This document shows positions 1 through 6,258 of a DNA stretch of 13,758 nucleotides, piece by piece (the stretch's first letter is position 1; each line of letters starts with the position of its first letter). Location: the NCBI GenBank assembly GCA_002497765.1, contig DAET01000053.1:27796-41553 (forward strand). Reading direction: 5' to 3'. Position numbers and translations under genes: made by a program. The DNA comes from Euryarchaeota archaeon UBA486 (GTDB lineage: Archaea; Thermoplasmatota; Poseidoniia; Poseidoniales; Poseidoniaceae). The notes beneath the pieces were generated by a model. It worked only from the letters and a program-made list of their open reading frames with translations, did not search any database and was not told the DNA's origin.

Positions 1-43
1 TGCAAGTGGGGTAGCCCCCGCAAGACACACCGAGTTGAACGAC

Positions 44-1009
44 ATGGCGAAGAAAGTTAGTGCAAAGGCACGTGCAGCAGCGCGTAAACAACGTGACAAG
101 TGGAAGTTGAAGCGATGGTACACCATTCGTGCACCTCGCCATCCATGGGATTTCAAGCGAATTGGCGAAACACTCGGTGAGTCTGACGAACACATCATTG
201 GCCGCGTCTACGAAATGACGCAGCAGGAATTTGACGGCAACTTCTCCAAGATGCACGTCGTGATGCGCTTCCGTGTCACGGAATGCGTCGGTCAAGACGC
301 CCTGACCACGTTCATCGGTCACCACCACCAAACCGACCACACTCGCCGACAGATTCGCCGCTACCGTGGCAAGGTCGACGACGTGATTGACGTGGTCACC
401 ACCGATGGTTACTTGGTGCGAATGAAGCCGTTGATCATCACGCAACAGCGTGTCCAAACCTCGGTGAAGCAGGACATGCGAACCCGCACCCGTGACATCA
501 TCATCGCATTCTGCGCCAAGAACACGTACTCTGATGTTCAGCGTGCATTGCTCGACGGTAAACTGGAAGAGGAGATCGAAAAGGGCGTGAAGTCCATCTA
601 CCCCGTTCGCTCCGTGGCCATTCGCAAGAGTCAGCTTCTCCAAGAAGGTGTGGTGGCTTCTGACGGCCCCACCCTCGATGAAATCCACGCTCAAGAAGAG
701 CGCCAGGCCGCCGAACTCAAGGCCAAGAAGGCCGCAGCACTCGCTGCCGCCATGGCCGAAGAAGAGGCCGATGGTGATGGCGAAGACGCCGAAGACGGCG
801 ATGCTGAACAAGAGGTCGCTGAGGCCGAACCTGCGGCCGAGCCTGCCGCTACGGAAGACGAAGCACCTGCCGAAGAGGCTGCACCTGCTGAGGACGCAAG
901 TGCAGACTACGACAGCATGACGGTGGCCGAACTCAAGGAGTTGCTGAAGGCCGCTGGCAAGCCTGTATCGGGCAAGAAAGCAGATCTCATCGCTCGCCTC
1001 AACGAGTGA
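44..1009 (+). CDS. rps3ae: 30S ribosomal protein eS1 (S3Ae) with acidic tail and C-terminal SAP domain
   Basis: Structural protein of the archaeal small ribosomal subunit, of the eS1/S3Ae family shared with eukaryotes. Residues 1-210 are the ribosomal body: a basic N-terminus, a WYTIRAP segment near 25, a FDGNFSKMHVVMRFRV stretch near 63-78, a HHHQTDHTRRQIRRYRGK segment near 93-110 and SIYPVRSVAIRK near 184-195. Archaeal eS1 is usually about 200-220 residues; this one has 321. The extra part is a charged helical stretch (about 212-240), an Ala/Glu/Asp/Pro-rich low-complexity linker (about 240-288) and a terminal SAP-like helix-turn-helix (about 291-321, MTVAELKELLKAAG then GKKADLIARL). ATG at 44 was chosen over an in-frame TTG at 35 because MAKK is a natural start for the family; no clear Shine-Dalgarno is visible. 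The family call is firm; the role of the tail is unknown. Confidence 0.95.
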   Translation: MAKKVSAKARAAARKQRDKWKLKRWYTIRAPRHPWDFKRIGETLGESDEHIIGRVYEMTQQEFDGNFSKMHVVMRFRVTECVGQDALTTFIGHHHQTDHTRRQIRRYRGKVDDVIDVVTTDGYLVRMKPLIITQQRVQTSVKQDMRTRTRDIIIAFCAKNTYSDVQRALLDGKLEEEIEKGVKSIYPVRSVAIRKSQLLQEGVVASDGPTLDEIHAQEERQAAELKAKKAAALAAAMAEEEADGDGEDAEDGDAEQEVAEAEPAAEPAATEDEAPAEEAAPAEDASADYDSMTVAELKELLKAAGKPVSGKKADLIARLNE

Positions 1010-1057
1010 CGCCGTCTGCACCATTGCCTTGATGCGTAGTAACCTGCAGGGCCGCCC

Positions 1058-2026
1058 ATGCAGCGGCTCTTGGTGGCCCTCCTCGTGGGAGTGCTCTTCT
1101 CCATGCCAGGATGCACTGTTGTCTCTACCGATGTTGAGGGATTGGAGCCTGAAGAGGAACACGATGATGGCATGGTGTGTAACGGTTGGGACCAATTGTG
1201 CTCTCGCACCTACGACAACGTGACCTTTCCTGAAACGCACAATGCTTTTGCAACCCATGAGGATGGCATCTTTTACCCAGCAAGCAACCATCGCACCGGC
1301 CTTGACGCTCAGTGGGATGCAGGCATGAGGGCGTTCATGCTTGATACGCATTATGCCGACCCGTCCAATCCGAGTGTCGATGGTGTTCGTTTCTGCCACG
1401 GGAGCAGCGGGGGGGCCATCAACCCGTGCAGCTATGGCAGTGTGGATGCCCGGGCGTGGCTTACGGCGTTGGAAAACCACATGATGAGCGCACCAAACGA
1501 TGTGGTGACGCTTCTGGTTGAAAATTACGTTGAACCCCCCCATCTTCACGATGTGTTGAACGAGACTGGCCTCATGGAGCATGCCTTCGTTCACGGCTTG
1601 GACGAACCTTGGCCAACCCTTCGAGAGATGGTTCAAAATGGGGAACGGCTGGTGGTCTTTTGGGAACAATCCTCCGATGAGGCGTTTCCATGGTTCCATG
1701 ATTTCCTCACACACAGCTGGACAACGGATTACGCCGAGGAAAGCAAGGAAGAAATGGACTGCAATCCTCATCGCGGCGATGAGAAACAAGTCGTGTTCCA
1801 CATGAACAATTGGCTCAGCGGCCCATTGGGCCTGTCAAGTCCAAACAATGCAGAGGAAACCAACGATCCGGAATTTTTGGTTGAGCGCGCCGTCGAGTGC
1901 TGGCAGATGCATGGAAAACGGCCGACCTTTGTTGCAGTCGACTGGTGGGAAGATGGCGATGTTGTTGCGGCTGTCCGGGCCATCAATGAATTGGATGTCA
2001 GCACAGAAGATTCCCAATCGCCGTAG
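1058..2026 (+). CDS. Lipoprotein with PI-PLC-like phosphodiesterase domain
   Basis: Predicted membrane-anchored extracytoplasmic protein of 322 residues. The N-terminus is a short hydrophobic signal (residues 3-15) followed by SMPGC, a lipobox whose Cys19 would be lipid-modified. An acidic linker (25-38) leads into a domain resembling the PI-PLC-like phosphodiesterase superfamily: TFPETHNAF with His61, FMLDTHY with Asp96 and His98, and FCHGS with His114. His61 and His114 match the two general acid/base histidines of bacterial PI-PLC, and Asp96 the Asp of its LDxR motif; the Arg of that motif appears to be His98 here. A VTLLVENYV strand follows near 151-159, as expected in the barrel. The substrate cannot be read from the sequence: a phosphodiester of a lipid head group is plausible, phosphatidylinositol specificity is not shown. 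It lies 48 bp after eS1 and 31 bp before the nucleoside phosphorylase gene. Confidence 0.7.
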   Translation: MQRLLVALLVGVLFSMPGCTVVSTDVEGLEPEEEHDDGMVCNGWDQLCSRTYDNVTFPETHNAFATHEDGIFYPASNHRTGLDAQWDAGMRAFMLDTHYADPSNPSVDGVRFCHGSSGGAINPCSYGSVDARAWLTALENHMMSAPNDVVTLLVENYVEPPHLHDVLNETGLMEHAFVHGLDEPWPTLREMVQNGERLVVFWEQSSDEAFPWFHDFLTHSWTTDYAEESKEEMDCNPHRGDEKQVVFHMNNWLSGPLGLSSPNNAEETNDPEFLVERAVECWQMHGKRPTFVAVDWWEDGDVVAAVRAINELDVSTEDSQSP

Positions 2027-2057
2027 ACTTGACAAATCATCACAGAGTGCGGTAACC

Positions 2058-2867
2058 ATGCGACTGGGAGTTATTGGGGGAACCGGCCTCATCAACATGG
2101 ACCTCACCAAGCGTATCGCAGATGTTGGGGGTGAAGTCATTCGCACCGATGATGTCCATGTTGACACGCCCTACGGGCAGGTGCCCTTGCGCTGCTTTTC
2201 TCTGAGCATCGGGGGCGCCGTGCATGAATTGGTATTTCTCCAACGCCACCACAGCAGCAGTGGTCATGGCTGTCCACCGCACATGATCAATCACAAAGCC
2301 AACATGACAGCCATGTCCCAATCCAATGTTGATGCAATCCTCTCCGTGTGCTCAGTTGGAGCTATCGCTTCCTCATTCACGCCGGGGAAGGTAGCCCTCG
2401 CCGAACAGTACATTGATTTTACAGGAGTAGCCACCACGTTCCACGACGACGAATCCACCTTTACCTCCGCCACCGTTCCATTTGATGAAACAATGAATTC
2501 CATGCTTGAGGCCATTCTTCGCGATGCTCAACATTTTGACAGCCAAGAAATCATGCGCTACACTTACTGGTTGACTCAAGGTCCTCAATTTGAAACCGTA
2601 GCCGAGGTTGACGCCATCGAACGTCTTGGTGGTGATATGGTGGGCATGACCATGCCCAGGGAAGCAAAGCTGTCATGTGAACTCAGCCTCCCCTATGCTG
2701 CGGTCTGCATTTCCTCAAATTGGGCGGCTGGGAGGGACCCGGCTGATGCAACAAAGGCCCTTGATCACGAGGATGTCTCTGCGCAAGCCAACGACCGGCT
2801 TGAACCCGTTTGGTCGTGCATCTTCAGTATCCTGGACGAAGCCAAACATCAAGGGCTGCTCGGCTGA
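2058..2867 (+). CDS. MTA/MTI phosphorylase-family purine nucleoside phosphorylase
   Basis: Member of the trimeric purine nucleoside phosphorylase / 5'-methylthioadenosine phosphorylase family, which splits a nucleoside with phosphate to free the base and a (methylthio)ribose-1-phosphate; in the MTA branch it recycles the by-product of polyamine synthesis. Seen in 269 residues: the phosphate-loop GVIGGTG at 4-10, LQRHH (61-65), PPHMINHKANM (73-83), TQGPQFETVAE (173-183) with Glu179, and DMVGMTMPREAKL (193-205). The purine-selecting loop reads SSNWAAG (219-225): Asn221 sits where adenine-specific MTA phosphorylases have Asp, as in methylthioinosine phosphorylases and 6-oxopurine PNPs. This favours MTI, inosine or guanosine over MTA (inference). 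ATG at 2058 begins exactly at the family's conserved N-terminus; the open frame extends upstream but overlaps the previous gene with unrelated sequence. The MazG-like gene follows after 9 bp. Confidence 0.9.
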   Translation: MRLGVIGGTGLINMDLTKRIADVGGEVIRTDDVHVDTPYGQVPLRCFSLSIGGAVHELVFLQRHHSSSGHGCPPHMINHKANMTAMSQSNVDAILSVCSVGAIASSFTPGKVALAEQYIDFTGVATTFHDDESTFTSATVPFDETMNSMLEAILRDAQHFDSQEIMRYTYWLTQGPQFETVAEVDAIERLGGDMVGMTMPREAKLSCELSLPYAAVCISSNWAAGRDPADATKALDHEDVSAQANDRLEPVWSCIFSILDEAKHQGLLG

Positions 2868-2876
2868 GTCGGGCTC

Positions 2877-3245
2877 ATGAAGGGATTTTCAGTTCAAGAT
2901 TGGATGGACCACGAGCCTTCCAACGAATGGGAGGCCATGATGAAGAAGGTCGCTGCCTTTCATCACAAGCACGATTTTGCAGGTCAAAACGGCCACGACA
3001 TGGGCTACCGATTGGCGTTGACCATCGAAGAATTGGGTGAACTGGCTGCAGCGGTCACCAAGGGAAAACCGCTGGAGGAGTGTGCTGAAGAGATGGCGGA
3101 TGTCCTCATTCTCTTGATGGGTCACAGTTTGGCCATGGAACTTGACCTCAAAGCAGCATTTGAGAAAAAATACGCTCGAATCATGAAGCGCGAAGCCTTG
3201 CAGGGCCGACTTGGTGTTCGAGTGACGGAGTACCGGCCCGAATAA
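2877..3245 (+). CDS. MazG-like nucleotide pyrophosphohydrolase
   Basis: Small all-alpha NTP pyrophosphatase-like protein of 122 residues, a single MazG domain as in house-cleaning enzymes that hydrolyse nucleoside triphosphates to monophosphate and pyrophosphate. The metal-binding signature is visible: EELGE at 51-55 in the first long helix and EEMADVL at 71-77, whose Glu72 and Asp75 complete the EExxE...ExxD pattern. The hydrophobic helix ILLMGHSLAMELD and the closing LKAAFEKKYARIMKRE (91-106) are typical. ATG at 2877 lies 9 bp after the phosphorylase stop and has no visible Shine-Dalgarno, so translation may be coupled; ATGs at 2937 and 2940 are alternatives that would keep the domain. The stop codon directly abuts the stop of convergent folA. 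The nucleotide substrate cannot be deduced; placement beside a purine salvage enzyme suggests nucleotide-pool maintenance (inference). Confidence 0.85.
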   Translation: MKGFSVQDWMDHEPSNEWEAMMKKVAAFHHKHDFAGQNGHDMGYRLALTIEELGELAAAVTKGKPLEECAEEMADVLILLMGHSLAMELDLKAAFEKKYARIMKREALQGRLGVRVTEYRPE

Positions 3246-3716
3246 TCAGGCAATCCAATGCTGGAACGTCATCGCGTGCTCGTCGCGATCGCCTGCTTCC
3301 ACATGCCGCTCGCCGATCAGATAGAACTCGTCGGTGTTGATGGCCGGGGCAAAGGTGTCGGCCTCTTCGACAACGGTGTGAATGACGGTACGGTGAATTT
3401 CTTTGGCATAAGGGAGGAAGAGGGCATAGATCTCTCCGCCGCCGATGATCATGACGTCGTCCTCATCGGAGAGCGCCATGATTTCGTCAAACGACATCAC
3501 TTCGACGTCGTCTTCAACCCCTTGGCGCGTCATGACGACATTGCGGCGGTTGGGAAGGGGTCGGCCCAAGCTTTCCCACGTTTTTCGACCCATGACCACG
3601 GTTTTGTTGAGCGTGGTTCGTTTGAAATGTTGGAGGTCAGTGGACTGACGCCACGGTAAATCGCCGTTTTTTCCGATGGCACCGTTCTCATCGCAAGCGA
3701 AGATCATCGACAGCAC
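3246..3716 (-). CDS. folA: Dihydrofolate reductase
   Basis: NADPH-dependent reduction of dihydrofolate to tetrahydrofolate, regenerating the cofactor that thymidylate synthase oxidises. The 156-residue protein aligns without gaps to E. coli DHFR over the N-terminal part: DLPW at 19-22, Asp27 of the active site in STDLQHFKR, LNKTVVMGRKTWESLGRPLP with the nucleotide-binding MGRKTWES, NRRNVVMTRQ, and VMIIGGGEIY with the conserved Gly-Gly pair. A GTG start at 3716 was chosen: it gives the same 22-residue spacing to PW as E. coli, and a strong Shine-Dalgarno (GAGGTGA) overlapping the thyA stop lies 5 nt upstream. The in-frame ATG at 3707 would be too far from that site and would remove the first beta-strand. 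It is last in a minus-strand run after thyA. The close likeness to bacterial DHFR suggests bacterial origin. Confidence 0.95.
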   Translation of the reverse strand: MLSMIFACDENGAIGKNGDLPWRQSTDLQHFKRTTLNKTVVMGRKTWESLGRPLPNRRNVVMTRQGVEDDVEVMSFDEIMALSDEDDVMIIGGGEIYALFLPYAKEIHRTVIHTVVEEADTFAPAINTDEFYLIGERHVEAGDRDEHAMTFQHWIA

Positions 3717-3721
3717 ATCGT

Positions 3722-3728
3722 TCACCTC
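3722..3728 (-). promoter_or_regulatory. Ribosome binding site deciding the folA GTG start
   Basis: On the minus strand the bases read GAGGTGA, a near-perfect complement of the 16S rRNA 3' end. The site overlaps the thyA TGA stop and lies 5 nt before GTG at 3716. Its place argues for termination-reinitiation coupling between thyA and folA, and for GTG rather than the downstream ATG at 3707. Confidence 0.8.
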
Positions 3729-4521
3729 AAACCGAAATGGGGGCTTTGATATGGGGGTGATGTTCGTAGCCCACCACCTCAATGTCGTCGTAGGTGAACC
3801 CGTCAATCTCCTTGATGTCTGGATTCAGTTTGAGGGTGGGAAGCGGCAGTGGCGCTCGCGTGATTTGGAGGCGGGCTTGGTCAAGGTGGTTGTTGTACAG
3901 GTGGGCATCTCCCAACGTGTGGACGAACACGCCCGGCTCCAAGTCACACACTTGGGCCATCATGTGCGTTAGCAGCGCGTAGGAGGCGATGTTGAACGGG
4001 ACGCCGAGAAAGACGTCGGCGCTTCGTTGGTAGAGCTGGCAGTTCAGACGACCATCGGCGACGTGAAATTGGAAAAAGGCATGACATGGCATTAACGCCA
4101 TCTCGTCCAGTTCCCCCACGTTCCAAGCAGACACGATGATTCTTCGGCTGTTGGGGTTGGTTTTGATGGCTTCAATGGCTTGTTGAACTTGGTCGATGAT
4201 CCGCCCGTCCTTTGTTTCCCAGCGGCGCCACTGCTTTCCATAGACCGGCCCCAAATCTCCGTTTTCATCGGCCCATTCGTTCCAGATTCGGACGCCGTTG
4301 TCCTGAAGGTACTTCACGTTCGTATCGCCTTTGAGGAACCACAACAATTCGTGGACGATGGAGGGCAAGTGCAGTTTTTTGGTGGTGACCATCGGAAAGC
4401 CATCCGCAAGGTCGAACCGCATTTGGTAACCAAAAACTGACTTTGTTCCCGTCCCCGTCCGGTCCCCTTTGTCAGCTCCCTTGGCGAGGATGTGGCTCAT
4501 GAGGTCGAGGTACGCTTGCAC
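3727..4521 (-). CDS. thyA: Thymidylate synthase (ThyA type)
   Basis: Folate-dependent methylation of dUMP to dTMP, yielding dihydrofolate for the adjacent DHFR. With a GTG start at 4521 the protein has 264 residues, the same as E. coli ThyA, and aligns colinearly: DRTGTGT for phosphate binding near residue 20, LWFLKGDTN, IWNEWADENGDLGPVYGKQWR, SRRIIVSAWNVGELDEMAL, the catalytic cysteine in MPCHAFFQF (Cys146 in this numbering), LYQRSADVFLGVPFNIASYALL for dUMP binding, and GDAHLYNNH. A TTG at 4539 is in frame, but the sequence between is not family-like, and GGTGA (4530-4526) lies 4 nt before the GTG. It follows the CxxC protein by 45 bp and overlaps the folA ribosome site. The pair is a compact dTMP-folate module; its E. 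coli-like sequence in an archaeal context points to old transfer from bacteria (inference). Confidence 0.97.
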   Translation of the reverse strand: MQAYLDLMSHILAKGADKGDRTGTGTKSVFGYQMRFDLADGFPMVTTKKLHLPSIVHELLWFLKGDTNVKYLQDNGVRIWNEWADENGDLGPVYGKQWRRWETKDGRIIDQVQQAIEAIKTNPNSRRIIVSAWNVGELDEMALMPCHAFFQFHVADGRLNCQLYQRSADVFLGVPFNIASYALLTHMMAQVCDLEPGVFVHTLGDAHLYNNHLDQARLQITRAPLPLPTLKLNPDIKEIDGFTYDDIEVVGYEHHPHIKAPISV

Positions 4522-4525
4522 GGAA

Positions 4526-4530
4526 TCACC
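4526..4530 (-). promoter_or_regulatory. Ribosome binding site deciding the thyA GTG start
   Basis: The minus strand reads GGTGA followed by TTCC and GTG at 4521. Together with the gap-free match of the following residues to E. coli ThyA, this favours GTG at 4521 over the upstream TTG at 4539. Confidence 0.6.
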
Positions 4531-4566
4531 TGTTCTCAACCAGCGGAGGAAGCACTTAGGGGTTGT

Positions 4567-5331
4567 TCAAGCAACCACGGCGAAATCGGGAAGGAACAAC
4601 AGGTCGCTGGGCGTGCTTGGGCTGAGCGCATAGGCTTCTATGGACCGGCGAGGGATTTCATCGAACAGGGGGGCCGTGTATCGCTTCACCGCCTCTATTT
4701 CCATGCCTTTGCAGGTGTAGCAACGACGGCAGAAGGAGCACAACATGTCAACGGCTGCTTGTGGAATGCCAAGATCGAGGGCCTTTCGGATGTCGTTAAT
4801 TTCCTCAAGATCTTCGAGGGTCAGTTCGATCAGACCGAGTTTGAGGCGACGTGCTCGCTGTTCGATTTGGGCTGCCATGGCGAATTCACGAAGCGTTGAC
4901 GGTGTGGCGTCCTCCGGCCAGTTCGCTTCGCCCAACAGCACGAGGGAGACCAATGCATCGGACACCGCACAACCTGGATGTTGGCGATTGTAGAGAATGC
5001 AGACCTGCTCAACACTGCCAACCGAGCGGTTTCGGCCGCGGTGAAAACTCACCACGAGGTGGGGGTCGTCAAAAAGAAGGAACTTTCGGAGGGTTTCCAT
5101 CACGTGGATTTTCAATTCAAACCCGTCCAGTGCAGCCACCAAGGTGGTGTTCCCGGTCAGTGCACACAGTTCTCGCCCCCACGACTTGGCCGACGCTACG
5201 ACGCTATCCAGCAGACCAAGCCCACGCAGTTCAGCGTTGATGCGTTCGGGCGTGGGCTGCATTGCGCGCTTTGATTGAAGGGTGAGGTCAAGGAGGCCGA
5301 ACTCGGTGTGGTGCAACGTCACACTGGTCAT
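4567..5331 (-). CDS. Unrecognised protein with a CxxCxxCxxC cluster
   Basis: I do not recognise the family. From ATG at 5331 the product is 254 residues, apparently soluble, with no signal peptide or membrane segment. The outstanding feature is Cys198, Cys201, Cys204 and Cys207 in strict CxxCxxCxxC spacing (CSFCRRCYTCKG), suited to a [4Fe-4S] cluster or a zinc site. Other cysteines are at 56, 111 and 121. The middle (about 135-190) looks helical and charged, with LTLEDLEEINDIRKALDLG; the C-terminus is hydrophobic (DLLFLPDFAVV). Start choice is uncertain: TTG at 5358 would overlap the acyltransferase stop as TTGA, ATG at 5262 would give a 231-residue form, and no start has a clear Shine-Dalgarno. 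It lies between the acyltransferase and thyA in a same-strand run, so co-transcription is likely; any link to folate, dTMP or lipid metabolism is only contextual. Confidence 0.75.
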   Translation of the reverse strand: MTSVTLHHTEFGLLDLTLQSKRAMQPTPERINAELRGLGLLDSVVASAKSWGRELCALTGNTTLVAALDGFELKIHVMETLRKFLLFDDPHLVVSFHRGRNRSVGSVEQVCILYNRQHPGCAVSDALVSLVLLGEANWPEDATPSTLREFAMAAQIEQRARRLKLGLIELTLEDLEEINDIRKALDLGIPQAAVDMLCSFCRRCYTCKGMEIEAVKRYTAPLFDEIPRRSIEAYALSPSTPSDLLFLPDFAVVA

Positions 5332-5354
5332 GCACGGCGAGGTTATTTTTACTC

Positions 5355-6140
5355 TCAAGGTGCGCCCAGCGCTGACATGGAAGCCATCAACTGGTCGGTG
5401 AAGGACCGATACAGGCGAGCAAGTTCCGCTCTGATCTCGTGCTCATCTTGTTGTGCAAGGGCTTGAAGTTCTGCTGCGTTCATGTTGCCGCCGTTGCTGG
5501 AGGCCAACCACTGAAGCCAGGTCACACCCGAGCCTGCATTGACATCGAAGCGTCGATAGAGCCGTGGCCATTTGTGGTGCTGCGGTTGCATGATGTTACG
5601 TGTGCCGACCAAGGCAAGCGGCACCACCACGGCGTGAGGAAAAGCCGCTGCAAGCCGTGCTACGCCCGTTTTTCCAGGCAAAAGAAAGGGGGCTTCGGTT
5701 CGTTTTGAGCGGGTGCCTTCGGGGAAAATGCCCAGGGCCTTCTCGTGGTTGAGGATGCTGGCAGCGCTGGCCAACGCGTCGCTCCCGCCCGCTTCTCGAT
5801 GCGTCTCAATTTGCCCGGTGGCTCGCATGATAAAACGGGTCAACGGGTTGGTGAAATGGCCGTCCTTGGCGAGGTAATGCGTAGTACGGCGAGCTGCAGC
5901 AATCACCGCAATCGGATCAACGTGCGATAGGTGGTTGGCCGCGAGGATGGTCGCCCCCTTCCGTGGGATTCGTTCTGCCCCATGGATTCGCCATCGCAAA
6001 AGTGGGCGAAGTGCGGGTGAGAGGAACATGCGCAAACCAGCATACACGGGCGTTGAAGGGAGGGGTTCGGCGCTCGGTTCAATGACCCAATGGGGCTTGA
6101 GGGTCTGCCATGCGTTTTCCAGTTCACCTCCCTCGCTCAT
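5355..6140 (-). CDS. PlsC-type lysophospholipid/glycerolipid acyltransferase
   Basis: Member of the PlsC/LPLAT family, which transfers an acyl chain from acyl-CoA or acyl-ACP to a glycerol-phosphate or similar acceptor at the membrane. In the 261-residue protein the four family blocks are visible: ANHLSHVDP with the catalytic His70 and Asp75 (NHxSxxD), IETHREAGGSDALASA (111-126), FPEGTRS at 139-145, and VVVPLALVGT at 171-180. A hydrophobic, basic stretch (about 33-52) may sit at the membrane surface. ATG at 6140 was chosen because GAGGTGG lies 4 nt upstream and the longer frame (to 6260) would overlap the divergent gene. First gene of the minus-strand run leading to thyA-folA. Such an enzyme is unexpected where lipids are isoprenoid ethers, so its acceptor and donor are open; it may acylate a non-membrane-core molecule. 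Confidence 0.9.
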   Translation of the reverse strand: MSEGGELENAWQTLKPHWVIEPSAEPLPSTPVYAGLRMFLSPALRPLLRWRIHGAERIPRKGATILAANHLSHVDPIAVIAAARRTTHYLAKDGHFTNPLTRFIMRATGQIETHREAGGSDALASAASILNHEKALGIFPEGTRSKRTEAPFLLPGKTGVARLAAAFPHAVVVPLALVGTRNIMQPQHHKWPRLYRRFDVNAGSGVTWLQWLASSNGGNMNAAELQALAQQDEHEIRAELARLYRSFTDQLMASMSALGAP

Positions 6141-6258
6141 GCACCCACCTCGTCCGGGGAGGTTTTGATGTTTTTTCACCAAACCAGCCTCTTGCGGTCC
6201 GTTCAGGCAGCATGGGAGAAAGGACAAGCGTGAAAGGCCATAGACCGGAGGGTGCGGC
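6141..6258. promoter_or_regulatory. Divergent intergenic region
   Basis: This 118-bp gap separates the divergent acyltransferase (minus) and type I membrane protein (plus) genes, so it should carry both promoters. Ribosome sites are visible at each edge: GAGGTGG for the minus gene (6145-6151) and GGAGGGTG for the plus gene (6247-6254). The only A/T-rich tract, a T-run near 6164-6177, lies about 30 bp before the minus-strand start and is the best candidate for a TATA/BRE element of the acyltransferase run. I see no convincing TATA box for the plus gene. Confidence 0.45.

Noticed and set aside
8..18. Short GGGG-TAG-CCCC hairpin upstream of eS1
   Set aside because: Only four G-C pairs and a three-base loop at the window edge; could be chance, and no T-run follows. 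The stop of an upstream gene may lie here but cannot be confirmed.
740..900. Repetitive GCC/GAA/GAG-rich tract in the eS1 gene as a DNA repeat
   Set aside because: It is the codon pattern of the Ala/Glu/Pro linker, in frame and without unit periodicity.
2028..2034. TTGACA-like sequence between the lipoprotein and phosphorylase genes
   Set aside because: Resembles a bacterial -35 box, but there is no matching -10 and the host is archaeal, where such boxes are not used.
1848..2057. 70-codon N-terminal extension of the nucleoside phosphorylase
   Set aside because: It overlaps the lipoprotein gene in another frame, and the family N-terminus (GVIGGTG) begins right after ATG at 2058.
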